17,764 bases of DNA, taken from Clostridium sp. CAG:221 (GTDB lineage Bacteria > Bacillota > Clostridia > Clostridiales > Clostridiaceae). This document shows, piece after piece, positions 7,044 through 15,264 of this stretch. Position numbers and translations under genes: made by a program. The stretch covers positions 97,803-115,566 of the forward strand of contig FR883404.1 in the NCBI GenBank assembly GCA_000435835.1, written 5' to 3'. How positions within the stretch are numbered: the first letter of the stretch is position 1; each line of letters opens with the position of its first letter. Below the pieces are notes generated by a model that had not been told where the DNA came from, ran no database searches, and saw only the letters and a list, made by a program, of their open reading frames with translations.

Positions 7044-7802
7044 ATGATCAATTTATTTAAGCCTAAGAAAAATGGAGATGATTTAGAGTTAAAGATAGAT
7101 AAAGATAATCTTCCAGAGCATATTGCAATAATAATGGATGGTAATGGTAGATGGGCAAAGAAAAGAAATCTTCCTAGGACAATGGGTCACAAGGCTGGAG
7201 TAGAAACAATTAGAAGAGTTATTAAAGAAGCTGATAGAATTGGTATTAAATATATAACTTTATATGCCTTTTCTACTGAGAATTGGAGACGTCCACAGGA
7301 AGAAGTAACAGCCTTAATGAAGCTATTGGTACAATATTTAAAGTCAGAAGTTAAAGAACTTCATAAAAATGAAGTAGTTTTAAGAGTTTTAGGTGAAATA
7401 GATAAGTTACCAAAGGAATGTGAAAGAGAAATAAAAGATGCTATTGAGCTTACAAAAAATAATAAAGGCTTGATTCTAAATATTGCTTTTAATTATGGCG
7501 GAAGAGATGAGATAGTAAGAGCAATAAAACTAATTGCTGAAGAATATAAGGACAATAAGATTAATATAGATGATATTAATTCTGAATTAGTAAATAACTA
7601 TCTATACACAAAAGATTCACCAGATCCTGATTTAATTATAAGACCTTCAGGAGAGCAGAGATTAAGCAATTTCCTATTATGGCAATGTGCTTATTCAGAA
7701 TTCTGGTATTCCAATGTCTGCTGGCCAGATTTTACAGAGTTAGATTTACAAAAAGCTATATATGACTATCAAAATAGGGATAGAAGATTTGGCGGAGTAT
7801 AA
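7044..7802 (+). CDS. uppS: Undecaprenyl diphosphate synthase (cis-prenyltransferase)
   Basis: Condenses farnesyl diphosphate with isopentenyl diphosphate units to C55 undecaprenyl diphosphate, the lipid carrier for peptidoglycan and wall polymers. The 252 residues hold MDGNGRWAKKRNLPRTMGHK (31-50, with catalytic Asp32), LYAFSTENWRRP, FNYGGRDEI and the C-terminal PDLIIRPSGEQRLSNFLLWQ. ATG at 7044 follows TTGGAGG by 5 bases. An upstream in-frame TTG at 7002 lies inside the frr terminator loop and is not credible. It stands 15 bases before cdsA in a two-gene unit. No convincing promoter fits between the frr terminator and this start, so read-through is likely. Its substrate comes from the MEP pathway, to which dxr and ispG further down belong. 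Confidence 0.97.
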   Translation: MINLFKPKKNGDDLELKIDKDNLPEHIAIIMDGNGRWAKKRNLPRTMGHKAGVETIRRVIKEADRIGIKYITLYAFSTENWRRPQEEVTALMKLLVQYLKSEVKELHKNEVVLRVLGEIDKLPKECEREIKDAIELTKNNKGLILNIAFNYGGRDEIVRAIKLIAEEYKDNKINIDDINSELVNNYLYTKDSPDPDLIIRPSGEQRLSNFLLWQCAYSEFWYSNVCWPDFTELDLQKAIYDYQNRDRRFGGV

Positions 7803-7817
7803 ACAAGAGGTGAAAAT

Positions 7818-8612
7818 ATGAAGATAAATAGTAGGTATATAGGTGCCTTAGTAATAGCTCCATTATTAATATTTATATTATTAGGAGGATTACCACTAAA
7901 AATATTTACAATTGCATTATCTATTTGTGGTCTATATGAATTTTATAATGCTTTAAGAGCTAAAAAGATTAATGTAATACCGGTAATAGGATATGCATTA
8001 CTTGCAGTATATTATTTGATTAATAATGATTTTGAAAAAATGATGCATGTATTAGTACTGGTAACAGTATTAGCTTTAATTATTCCAATAGTAAATTTAA
8101 AGTACTCTTTTATTGATGTAGCAATATCAATTTTAGGGTTTATTTATGTGGCAATACTATTTAGCTTTATACCATTAGTTAGTGAAAAGGCTAATGGTAA
8201 TTTCCTAGTGTGGCTTATATTCTTAGGATCATGGCTTGGAGATACAATGGCATATTATACAGGTAGAGCATTTGGTAAGAGAAAGGTTGCTCCAAAAGTC
8301 AGCCCTAAAAAGACTGTTGAAGGATTAATAGGTGGAATATTAGGGGCAACATTAGGTTGTGGAATTTATGGAATAATAATAAGTAGATATGGAGTAGAAA
8401 TAAATGTTATCCACTTCTTCTTGATTGGTGCTATTTGCGGAATAATGGGATTCTTTGGAGACTTAGTTGCATCATCAATTAAAAGATATGTAGGAATAAA
8501 AGATTATAGTAATCTAATACCAGGGCATGGTGGAATTTTAGATAGGTTTGATTCTATTTTATTTAATGCTGTAGTAGTATTTTATTATTTAACATTTATT
8601 GTAGGAATATAG
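7818..8612 (+). CDS. cdsA: Phosphatidate cytidylyltransferase (CDP-diacylglycerol synthase)
   Basis: An integral membrane enzyme that makes CDP-diacylglycerol from phosphatidic acid and CTP, the branch point for all membrane phospholipids. The 264 residues are mostly hydrophobic, with several membrane spans. The C-terminal family signature is intact at about 219-246: SSIKRYVGIKDYSNLIPGHG followed by GILDRFDS, with Lys228-Asp229 and Asp242/Asp245 in the expected spacing. LGDTMAYYTGRAFGKRK earlier also fits. ATG at 7818 has AGAGGTG upstream, 15 bases after uppS. A strong hairpin terminator closes the uppS-cdsA pair. Confidence 0.97.
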   Translation: MKINSRYIGALVIAPLLIFILLGGLPLKIFTIALSICGLYEFYNALRAKKINVIPVIGYALLAVYYLINNDFEKMMHVLVLVTVLALIIPIVNLKYSFIDVAISILGFIYVAILFSFIPLVSEKANGNFLVWLIFLGSWLGDTMAYYTGRAFGKRKVAPKVSPKKTVEGLIGGILGATLGCGIYGIIISRYGVEINVIHFFLIGAICGIMGFFGDLVASSIKRYVGIKDYSNLIPGHGGILDRFDSILFNAVVVFYYLTFIVGI

Positions 8613-8613
8613 G

Positions 8614-8643
8614 AAAGCAGTAGGTTCACTACTGCTTTTTTTT
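8614..8643 (+). terminator. Terminator after cdsA
   Basis: Perfect 10-bp stem (AAAGCAGTAG at 8614-8623 with 8629-8638), loop GTTCA, then T's to 8643. It separates uppS-cdsA from the next membrane gene. Confidence 0.93.
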
Positions 8644-8713
8644 GTATGGGAAAATATCATTAATGTTGTGGCTAAATAATATAATTTTAATATAAATAAT
8701 AAAGGAGAATGTT

Positions 8714-9667
8714 ATGAAAGATATAGAAAAATATAATAAAATAATTCTTCTTATAGAACTGTTCATAATTTTTACAGTAATAACATTAGGTATTAAATAT
8801 TATTTTAAACCCTTTATAATAATTATTATTATGCTGATAATAGGAAGGTCTTTTTATGATTTTTTTCTAAAATTTAATATTTCATATAGAGTTTCCGGTG
8901 CATTAAGCATATTATTAATAAATGTTATGTTATTTTGCTTTGTCTTTTATTTTGGTAATGAATTTATAGAAATATTAAAGAAGATATATAACAATCATGC
9001 TGAAAGCTTTATAATATTAGAAAAAAATATCAAGCTGCTTTTTGGTATAGATCTTGAAAAAATATTGCAAAGGACTCTTAAAAACATAACAAGCAATATA
9101 TTAACAGCAGGTGCTAGCATAACAGGAGAAGGGCTCCTTGCATATATAATAGGAAATGTTACTGTGTATTTTTTGCTGGTGGATAGAGAAAAGGTAAGAG
9201 AATTACTATTAAAGATAATTCCTAGCCATATTTTATCTGATATTACAGAAAGGAAAAATAACTTAAGTCAAGTAATAAAAATTGAATTAATGCTGGTATG
9301 TATAACTACTACCATAATAATAACAGGATTTATTATTTTACATATTCCAAGTGGATTTTTTTTAGGAATACTATGTGGAATATTAGATATTTTACCATAT
9401 GTGGGAACAATAATTGTTTTTATACCAATTATAATATACAATATAGTAGTAAAAAAATATTTAATTGTTATTGGAATGATATCTCTATATATTCTTTCAC
9501 AGCTAATAAGAGAGATTTTGGAACTGAAATTTTTAAGTTCTAAATTAGAGATTCATCCGTTAGCTATAATGTTATCTATATATATTGGCGCTGAAATTTT
9601 TGGTGTTATAGGAATTTTGGTAGGGCCAATATATTGCTTAGTTGCAAAAGATATACTTTATGGTTAG
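8714..9667 (+). CDS. AI-2E family (PF01594-type) membrane permease
   Basis: A 317-residue very hydrophobic protein with about seven or eight predicted membrane spans. The family includes E. coli TqsA/YdiK and Bacillus YtvI-like proteins. Some members are reported to export the signal AI-2 and others to act as Na+/H+ antiporters, so the substrate here is unknown. Family evidence is the late segment GFFLGILCGILDILPYVGTI (about 213-232), the preceding long soluble region (about 88-180), and the C-terminal GAEIFGVIGILVGP. It is slightly short for the family. ATG at 8714 follows AAAGGAG. It is 102 bases after cdsA, behind a terminator, and 17 bases before dxr, so it probably leads the dxr-rseP-ispG transcript. 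A weak promoter (TTGTGG at 8666, TATAAA at 8691, 19-base spacing) may drive it. Confidence 0.8.
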   Translation: MKDIEKYNKIILLIELFIIFTVITLGIKYYFKPFIIIIIMLIIGRSFYDFFLKFNISYRVSGALSILLINVMLFCFVFYFGNEFIEILKKIYNNHAESFIILEKNIKLLFGIDLEKILQRTLKNITSNILTAGASITGEGLLAYIIGNVTVYFLLVDREKVRELLLKIIPSHILSDITERKNNLSQVIKIELMLVCITTTIIITGFIILHIPSGFFLGILCGILDILPYVGTIIVFIPIIIYNIVVKKYLIVIGMISLYILSQLIREILELKFLSSKLEIHPLAIMLSIYIGAEIFGVIGILVGPIYCLVAKDILYG

Positions 9668-9684
9668 GAACATAGGAGGCAAGT

Positions 9685-10845
9685 ATGAAGAATATATCAA
9701 TTTTAGGGGCTACAGGTTCTATCGGGACGCAAACCTTAGATGTAATAAGAAAATCAGAAGGAGCTATTAATTTAGTAGCAGTAAGTGCCAATTCATCAGT
9801 AAAAAAGATTATAGACATAATAGAAGAATTTTCACCTAAATATGTAGCAATGATGGATAAAAAAGCTTATAAAGACATTAAGGAATACTGTAGCAGTAAT
9901 AATAAAAATATAAGTGTTTACAGTGGAATAGATGGTCTTATAAAAGTAGCATCACTGGATGAAATAGACACAGTAGTTACATCTGTAGTAGGTATGATAG
10001 GATTAAAGCCAACTATAGCAGCTATTGAAGCAAAAAAAGATATAGCTTTAGCTAATAAAGAAACACTTGTAGTGGCAGGTGAAATAGTAATGAGAAAGGC
10101 TAAAGAAAATGGTGTTAAAATACTTCCAGTAGATTCGGAACATAGCGCTATCTTCCAATCCTTAAGTGGATATTGTAATAAGGATATACATAAGATAATA
10201 TTAACTGCTTCAGGTGGACCATTTAGAGGAAAGAAAATTGATGATTTAAAGGATGTTACAGTTCATCAGGCATTAAAACATCCAAAATGGAATATGGGTC
10301 AAAAGATAAGTATAGATTCTGCAACATTGATGAATAAAGGGCTAGAAGTTATAGAAGCACACTATCTATTTGAATGTAGTTATGATAATATTGAAGTTGT
10401 AGTACATCCACAAAGTATAATTCATTCTATGGTTGAATATAAAGATGCCAGTGTTATAGCACAAATGGGATCACCAGATATGAGACTACCAATACAATAT
10501 GCACTTAATTACCCTAAAAGAGAAGGTAGAATAGCAAATCCAATAAGCTTTTATGAAATAGCACAGCTTACATTTGAAAAACCTGATATGGATACATTTA
10601 AATGCCTTAAGCTTGCTTTTAAAGCAGGAAAAGCAGGTGGATTAATGCCTACTATTTTAAATGGCGCTAATGAAGAAGCAGTTGCATTATTATTAGAAGA
10701 AAAAATTAAGTTTTTAGATATTGCTGATTTAATTGAAGAATGTATGGATAAATTTAAAGATAAAAGCAATATGGAGCTTACAATTGATAACATTATAGCA
10801 GTTGATCAAGAGGTAAGAGAATATTTAAGAAAAAAAGTTAGTTAG
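9685..10845 (+). CDS. dxr: 1-deoxy-D-xylulose 5-phosphate reductoisomerase
   Basis: First committed step of the MEP isoprenoid pathway: NADPH-dependent rearrangement and reduction of DXP to MEP (fosmidomycin target). The 386 residues begin with the NADPH-binding GATGSIG (8-14). ALANKETLV (Asn124-Lys125-Glu126) and the metal ligands Asp150 and Glu152 in PVDSEHSAIFQ follow. Further on are TASGGPFRG, HPKWNMGQKISIDSATLMNK with Glu221, and VVHPQSIIHSMVEY. ATG at 9685 lies behind TAGGAGG. It is followed by rseP after only 12 bases, the rseP ribosome binding site overlapping the dxr stop. Confidence 0.98.
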   Translation: MKNISILGATGSIGTQTLDVIRKSEGAINLVAVSANSSVKKIIDIIEEFSPKYVAMMDKKAYKDIKEYCSSNNKNISVYSGIDGLIKVASLDEIDTVVTSVVGMIGLKPTIAAIEAKKDIALANKETLVVAGEIVMRKAKENGVKILPVDSEHSAIFQSLSGYCNKDIHKIILTASGGPFRGKKIDDLKDVTVHQALKHPKWNMGQKISIDSATLMNKGLEVIEAHYLFECSYDNIEVVVHPQSIIHSMVEYKDASVIAQMGSPDMRLPIQYALNYPKREGRIANPISFYEIAQLTFEKPDMDTFKCLKLAFKAGKAGGLMPTILNGANEEAVALLLEEKIKFLDIADLIEECMDKFKDKSNMELTIDNIIAVDQEVREYLRKKVS

Positions 10846-10857
10846 GAGTTGGATTGA

Positions 10858-11871
10858 TTGTATATTGTAATGGCTATTTTAGGCTTTAGTTTACTTGTTA
10901 TAGTTCATGAATTAGGACATTTTATTATGGCTAAAGTCAATGGAATTAAAGTTGAAGAATTTTCAATAGGAATGGGACCAGAAGTTTTTTCACATAAGGG
11001 AAAAGAAACTCAATATTCATTAAGGCTTCTTCCTATTGGAGGATATGTAAAAATGATGGGAGAAGAGGAAGCTGTAGAAGATGAGAGAAGTTTTTCCAGC
11101 AAGTCACCTCTTAGAAGAATTTCAGTAATCCTGGCAGGTGCATTTATGAATGTGGTTTTTGCCATACTTATATTTGCTTTATACTTTAGTAATGTTGGAT
11201 TTTCTAAAAATGTTGTAGATAGTGTTATGGATAATTCTCCAGCACAAGAAGTAGGTCTTCAGAAGGGGGACATCATAACAAAAATTAATGGAGTAAATGT
11301 TAGAACAACTGATGACATTCTTTTAGAAGTTCAATTAAGTAAAGGAAAATCTCTAGATTTAGTAGTTAATAGAGATGGAAAGAAATTAGATTTAAATGTA
11401 ACTCCTAAGCTTGATGAAGCTAGAGGATCATATTTTATGGGATTTTATTACGAAAGAGTAACTAATCCAACTATAGGTGAAAGTTTAAAATACACTTATA
11501 ACTATACCATAAGCATGGTAAAGCAAACTTATAAAAGTTTGCAACTATTAGTTACTGGAAAGTTAAATTTAAAAACCGATGTAGGTGGACCAGTTACAAT
11601 TATAAGAATGTCTGGAGAAGCAGCAAAAAGCGGTATTCAGACACTGGCATACTTCTTAGGTGTAATAAGCATTAATTTAGCAGTATTTAATTTACTACCA
11701 TTCCCAGCACTTGATGGTGGATGGGCTATAATATTATTTATTGAATTAATAACAAGAAGAAAAGTACCAGATAAAGTTGTTGGAGCTATAAATTATGTAG
11801 GATTTATGATACTTATGGGATTAATGGTTTTAGTTACACTGAAAGATATTATTTTCCCAGTGCAGCTTTAG
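10858..11871 (+). CDS. rseP: RseP/RasP-type intramembrane zinc metalloprotease (site-2 protease)
   Basis: Cuts membrane-bound anti-sigma factors and remnant signal peptides within the lipid bilayer. The 337 residues have the zinc motif HELGH (17-21) in the first membrane span. A single PDZ domain lies at about 105-190 with SPAQEVGLQKGDIITKINGV. The second active-site motif NLLPFPALDGG (278-288) has the metal ligand Asp286. Start: TTG at 10858, 9 bases after AGGAG (10844-10848). The first in-frame ATG (10870) is 21 bases from that site and would clip the first membrane segment, so TTG is preferred. It sits between dxr and ispG, as in many Firmicutes. Confidence 0.95.
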   Translation: MYIVMAILGFSLLVIVHELGHFIMAKVNGIKVEEFSIGMGPEVFSHKGKETQYSLRLLPIGGYVKMMGEEEAVEDERSFSSKSPLRRISVILAGAFMNVVFAILIFALYFSNVGFSKNVVDSVMDNSPAQEVGLQKGDIITKINGVNVRTTDDILLEVQLSKGKSLDLVVNRDGKKLDLNVTPKLDEARGSYFMGFYYERVTNPTIGESLKYTYNYTISMVKQTYKSLQLLVTGKLNLKTDVGGPVTIIRMSGEAAKSGIQTLAYFLGVISINLAVFNLLPFPALDGGWAIILFIELITRRKVPDKVVGAINYVGFMILMGLMVLVTLKDIIFPVQL

Positions 11872-11886
11872 GAAAGGAAAATTAAA

Positions 11887-12936
11887 ATGGAAAGAAAAAA
11901 GACAAGACAAGTGAAGGTTGGAGGAGTTTTACTTGGTGGAGATGCCAAGGTATCAATTCAATCTATGACTAATACAGATACAAGAGATGTTGAAGCAACA
12001 TTAAATCAAATAAGAGAACTGCATATTGCAGGATGTGAAATAATAAGATGTGCAGTACCAGATATGGAAGCAGCTGAAGCTTTAAAAGAAATTTGTAAAT
12101 ACTCACCAATGCCAGTGGTGGCAGATATCCATTTTGATTATAGATTAGCATTAAAGGCTATAGAAAATGGTGTATCAGCTTTAAGATTAAATCCAGGAAA
12201 TATAGGAAGTATTGACAGAGTGAAGATTGTTGCAGAAGCAGCAAAAGAAAGAAATATACCTATTAGAATTGGAGTAAATTCTGGTTCTTTAGAAAAAGAA
12301 ATCTTAGAACGTGATGGAAAGCCAACAGCAGAAGGATTAGTTGAATCTGCTATGAATCATGTTAAGATTCTTGAAGAAGTAGGATTTTACGATATAGTAA
12401 TTTCAATAAAATCTTCAGATGTCCCAATGATGATAAAAGCATATAGACTTATGAGTGAAAAATGTGATTATCCTCTTCATTTAGGAGTTACTGAATCAGG
12501 AACTGTTTTCAGAGGTACCATTAAATCAACATTAGGTATAGGTACTTTATTGGCAGAAGGAATAGGTGATACCATAAGGGTATCACTTACCAGTGATCCA
12601 ATTGAAGAAATAAAGGTTGCAAAGGAAATGCTTATTGCATTGGGCTTAAGAAAGCAAGGAATGCAGTTTGTTTCATGTCCTACCTGTGGAAGAACACAAA
12701 TAAACCTTATTAAAATTGCAGAAGAAGTGGAAAAACGCTTAGAGAACTGTAATAAGAACATAAAGGTTGCTGTGATGGGCTGTGTTGTTAATGGACCTGG
12801 AGAAGCTAGAGAAGCAGATATTGGTATAGCTGGAGGCAATGGAGTTGGATTAATCTTTAAAAAGGGAGAAATCCTAAGAAAAGTTAAAGAAGAAGATCTT
12901 GTTGAAGAATTGCTTAAGGAAATAGAAAATCTATAG
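11887..12936 (+). CDS. ispG: (E)-4-hydroxy-3-methylbut-2-enyl diphosphate synthase
   Basis: Penultimate MEP-pathway step: reductive ring opening of MEcPP to HMBPP using a [4Fe-4S] cluster. The 349 residues are the short bacterial form, a TIM barrel followed by the cluster domain. Cluster cysteines are Cys264 and Cys267 in CPTCGRTQ and Cys299 in MGCVVNGPGEA. The N-terminal half shows VKVGGVLLGGDAKVSIQSMT, CEIIRCAVPD, PVVADIHFDYRLAL and LRLNPGNIG. ATG at 11887 follows AGGAAAGGAA. It is the last gene of the unit, closed by a strong terminator. Together with dxr it feeds isopentenyl diphosphate to UppS. Confidence 0.98.
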   Translation: MERKKTRQVKVGGVLLGGDAKVSIQSMTNTDTRDVEATLNQIRELHIAGCEIIRCAVPDMEAAEALKEICKYSPMPVVADIHFDYRLALKAIENGVSALRLNPGNIGSIDRVKIVAEAAKERNIPIRIGVNSGSLEKEILERDGKPTAEGLVESAMNHVKILEEVGFYDIVISIKSSDVPMMIKAYRLMSEKCDYPLHLGVTESGTVFRGTIKSTLGIGTLLAEGIGDTIRVSLTSDPIEEIKVAKEMLIALGLRKQGMQFVSCPTCGRTQINLIKIAEEVEKRLENCNKNIKVAVMGCVVNGPGEAREADIGIAGGNGVGLIFKKGEILRKVKEEDLVEELLKEIENL

Positions 12937-12940
12937 GAAG

Positions 12941-12972
12941 AAGAGGCATATGTGACAATATGCCTCTTTTTT
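12941..12972 (+). terminator. Terminator after ispG
   Basis: Perfect 11-bp stem (AAGAGGCATAT at 12941-12951 with 12958-12968), loop GTGACA, then T's to 12972. It marks the end of the conserved housekeeping block. Confidence 0.93.
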
Positions 12973-13003
12973 GTAAATAATGCCAGTAGCAATCTAAATT
13001 ATG

Positions 13004-13032
13004 TTGACTTACATATACATTGAATGTAAAAT
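13004..13032 (+). promoter_or_regulatory. Promoter of the mraY-like gene
   Basis: TTGACT (13004-13009) and TAAAAT (13027-13032) are 17 bases apart, each one base off consensus. The likely start is near 13039, giving a leader of about 36 bases. An inverted repeat lies in its spacer (next entry). Confidence 0.75.
13009..13029 (+). promoter_or_regulatory. Inverted repeat inside the promoter, candidate operator
   Basis: TTACAT (13009-13014) and ATGTAA (13024-13029) are perfect inverted half-sites with centres 15 bases apart. They overlap the end of the -35 and the start of the -10. A dimeric repressor bound there would block RNA polymerase. The half-site resembles TACA/TGTA operators of BlaI/MecI-type repressors, but the spacing differs and no regulator gene is adjacent, so the binding protein is unknown. 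Confidence 0.4.
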
Positions 13033-13074
13033 TACTTTGATAATAAAATAGCGAAAGAAATAGGTGAAATTTTT

Positions 13075-14037
13075 ATGATTAATTTAATTGCAGGATGTAC
13101 AGATAATAAATTTGTACAGGTAATAGGTATATTGTGTGCCTTTTTTGGAACTTTCCTAGCGTTAAAATATCTAAGTAGCATGCTTCCTAAAGATGCAGGA
13201 AGAGAATTTGCACATGATGGAAAGAAATCAGCTGGAAAACCAAGAGGGGCAGGACTTATATTTATCTTGGCTTTTGGTATAGTAGCTGTGCTATTTGGCA
13301 AGCTTAACTGGGAAATTTTAATATACCTTGTGCTTACCATGGCTTCTATGTTAACTGGATACTTGGATGATGCATCAAAAAATCCTTGGGGAGAGTTTAA
13401 AAAAGGAGCATTAGATCTCTTAATTGCATGTTTAGTTGCTGGAACTTACTTAGCATTTAATGGAAGTGAAATATTTATTAATGTTTTAGGTGAAAGTATT
13501 AGCTTAAATCCAATAGTATTCTTTATATTAGCAGTTATACTTGTGTGGGTATCTATAAATGTAACCAATTGTACTGATGGTGTAGATGGATTATCAGGAA
13601 CTTTATCAGTTATTACTTTATTTACTATTTATTTATTAGAAAGTGTTAAAGGGACAAATTCAGCTATTAATTACATTACATTGATTCTAATAGCTTGTGT
13701 ACTTGCATATCTTTGGTTTAATGCTACACCTAGTAAGCTAATGATGGGTGATGCTGGTTCCCGTGCATTAGGTATATTCATAAGTATTGCAATACTTAAA
13801 ACAGGAAGTCCTCTATTATATATTCCAGTAGCTTTAATGCTTATAATAGATGGAGGTTTAGGCCTGTTAAAAATATCATTTAGAAGATTTTTAAAAATTG
13901 AAATTTTAAATAATGTAAGAACTCCAATACATGACCATGTACGTAAAAAAAATGAATGGTCAAATACACAAGTAGTTTTCAGATTTGCAATAATACAAAT
14001 AATAGTATCATTTTGTGTTATATATTTAATAAAATAA
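13075..14037 (+). CDS. MraY-like phospho-sugar polyprenyl-phosphate transferase (glycosyltransferase 4 family)
   Basis: A 320-residue polytopic membrane protein of the PNPT superfamily (MraY, WecA, TagO), which couples a UDP-linked sugar phosphate to undecaprenyl phosphate. Motifs in order: SAGKPRGAGL (MraY has KAGTPTMGG), the Mg-binding pair Asp98-Asp99 in GYLDDASK, NVTNCTDGVDGLSG (162-175), MMGDAGSRALG with Asp226, and PIHDHVRKKNEWSNTQVVFRF near 284. The last resembles the MraY PIHHHFE...GWSE loop more than the WecA HVHHH motif, but the middle His is Asp287. It is probably a paralogue, since the housekeeping mraY normally sits in the division/murein cluster. Substrate could be a muropeptide or another sugar. 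ATG at 13075 is 7 bases after AGGTGA. It has its own promoter and appears to be a single-gene unit. Confidence 0.85.
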   Translation: MINLIAGCTDNKFVQVIGILCAFFGTFLALKYLSSMLPKDAGREFAHDGKKSAGKPRGAGLIFILAFGIVAVLFGKLNWEILIYLVLTMASMLTGYLDDASKNPWGEFKKGALDLLIACLVAGTYLAFNGSEIFINVLGESISLNPIVFFILAVILVWVSINVTNCTDGVDGLSGTLSVITLFTIYLLESVKGTNSAINYITLILIACVLAYLWFNATPSKLMMGDAGSRALGIFISIAILKTGSPLLYIPVALMLIIDGGLGLLKISFRRFLKIEILNNVRTPIHDHVRKKNEWSNTQVVFRFAIIQIIVSFCVIYLIK

Positions 14038-14042
14038 TTGAT

Positions 14043-14072
14043 AAAAGCTTGGCATATTTTAGCTAGGTTTTT
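14043..14072 (+). terminator. Candidate terminator after the mraY-like gene
   Basis: An 11-pair stem with three G-U pairs (14043-14053 with 14062-14072), an 8-base loop, and a right arm ending in five T's. Weaker than the perfect hairpins elsewhere. Confidence 0.45.
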
Positions 14073-14082
14073 ATTTATAAAT

Positions 14083-14115
14083 AAAGCTGCTTCAAAATTA
14101 TTTTGAGGCAGCTTT
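14083..14115. terminator. Hairpin between convergent genes, probably bidirectional terminator
   Basis: AAAGCTGCTTCAAAA (14083-14097) pairs over 15 positions (one T-G) with 14101-14115 around TTA. It lies between the stop codons of the mraY-like gene and the antiporter gene. On the minus strand it starts only 6 bases after the antiporter stop and continues into a T-rich stretch, so it best serves that gene. Confidence 0.8.
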
Positions 14116-14121
14116 AAATAA

Positions 14122-15168
14122 TTAAAGTATGAAAAAGCCAGCAGCAATAATAAAATACACAGCCATAAGTTGAGCACCTTCTAGCCAGTTAGATTGACCA
14201 TCACTAGCAACTTTATTAGCTATAATAACGGAAGCTATTAAAGATACTAATTCAAAAGGATTAAAAATTATACTCATAGGGGTAAATAAAAGGCTTAAAA
14301 ATATTAAAACAGGAGCTACAAATAAGATAATTTGTAAACTTGAACCTAAGGCAATTTCAATGGCAACATCCATTTTGTTTTTTAGGGCCATGGTAATGGC
14401 AGTGCTATGTTCTGCGGCATTACCTATGATAGGAATCAAGATAATGCCAACAAAAAATTCACTTAAGCCTAACTTGGAAGTTATATCTTCAATGCCTCCT
14501 ACGAGAAATTCACTTTCTATGGCAATTATTACAGTTGCAATAATTAAAATTGCAATTGATTTTTTAAGACTCCATTTACTTTCATGACCCTCTTCTTCAG
14601 TTGTAGTAGCATATAAATCCTTATGAGTAAAGAAGGAAAAAATAAGACTTAATATATAGAGAATAAACATAACAATAGCCACCACAAGGCTTAAACCCTC
14701 ATATCGCGTATTTAATAAATTAGCATTTATAGTATGTGTGAAAAAAGCAGGTACACATAGACCAATTAAAGAGAATAAAAGCATGCTGGAAGTTGTTTCC
14801 ACAACATTTATATTAAAGTTTTGTGTTTTATGTTTCAAACCACCAATAAACATACTTGCACCTAAGACAAGCAGTATATTTCCAATGATTGAACCGGCAA
14901 TTGAAGATTTTACAACTTCAAATAAGCCAGATTTTAAAGCAAAAAAAGAAATTATAAGTTCAGTGGCATTACCGAAGGTTGCATTTAAGAAGCCACCTAT
15001 CTTAGGACCAGTATAAAAAGAAATTTCTTCAGTACCTTCTCCCATAATCCCTGCTAAAGGAATGATAGAAAGAGCGGCTAAAATAAACATAATAGTAGGA
15101 GAAAAGTTTAAGAATTTACCAATGAAGCTTATTGGCACAAATAATAACATAAATTTTAATATTTTCAT
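14122..15168 (-). CDS. cax: CAX-type Ca2+/H+ antiporter
   Basis: A cation/proton exchanger that removes Ca2+ from the cytoplasm using the proton gradient. The 348 residues have about eleven membrane spans and the two inverted family repeats. Alpha-1 is GGFLNATFGNATELI (58-72, Glu70). Alpha-2 is GNAAEHSTAITMALKNKMDV (249-268, Glu253), followed by ALGSSLQI. An acidic, His-containing linker (about 184-200) separates the halves. ATG at 15168 (minus) follows AAAGGATG. It is convergent with the mraY-like gene and divergent from the FliB-like gene, with 138 bases between starts. A possible minus-strand promoter is TTGTTA (15289-15284) and TATTAT (15265-15260), spacing 18. The true cation specificity cannot be read from the sequence. 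Confidence 0.93.
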   Translation of the reverse strand: MKILKFMLLFVPISFIGKFLNFSPTIMFILAALSIIPLAGIMGEGTEEISFYTGPKIGGFLNATFGNATELIISFFALKSGLFEVVKSSIAGSIIGNILLVLGASMFIGGLKHKTQNFNINVVETTSSMLLFSLIGLCVPAFFTHTINANLLNTRYEGLSLVVAIVMFILYILSLIFSFFTHKDLYATTTEEEGHESKWSLKKSIAILIIATVIIAIESEFLVGGIEDITSKLGLSEFFVGIILIPIIGNAAEHSTAITMALKNKMDVAIEIALGSSLQIILFVAPVLIFLSLLFTPMSIIFNPFELVSLIASVIIANKVASDGQSNWLEGAQLMAVYFIIAAGFFIL

Positions 15169-15255
15169 ATCATCACATCCTTTAAAATATTTTTGCCAAA
15201 AGATATCTTTTTAATTATTGTTTATAAATTTTTTAGAGGAAAAGCTTAAGAGAAG

Positions 15256-15264
15256 TGATATAAT
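15256..15264 (+). promoter_or_regulatory. Extended -10 promoter of the FliB-like gene
   Basis: TGA followed by a perfect TATAAT (15259-15264); the region 17 bases upstream (GAGGAA) is not a good -35. An extended -10 can work without one. The hexamer overlaps the possible minus-strand -10 of the divergent antiporter gene (15260-15265), so the two promoters may compete. Confidence 0.5.

Noticed and set aside
9298..9543. Plus-strand 81-codon frame inside the AI-2E permease gene
   Set aside because: It is out of frame with the permease, has a Tyr/Asn-rich low-complexity composition and no ribosome binding site.
12477..12992. Minus-strand 171-codon frame over ispG
   Set aside because: ispG is certain on the plus strand; the antisense frame is Ser/Pro-rich shadow sequence and starts beyond the ispG terminator.
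13671..14177. Long minus-strand open frame across the 3' half of the mraY-like gene (168 codons)
   Set aside because: It is antisense to a gene with clear motifs, overlaps the antiporter 3' end, and resembles no family; long antisense frames are common where the real gene is AT-rich.
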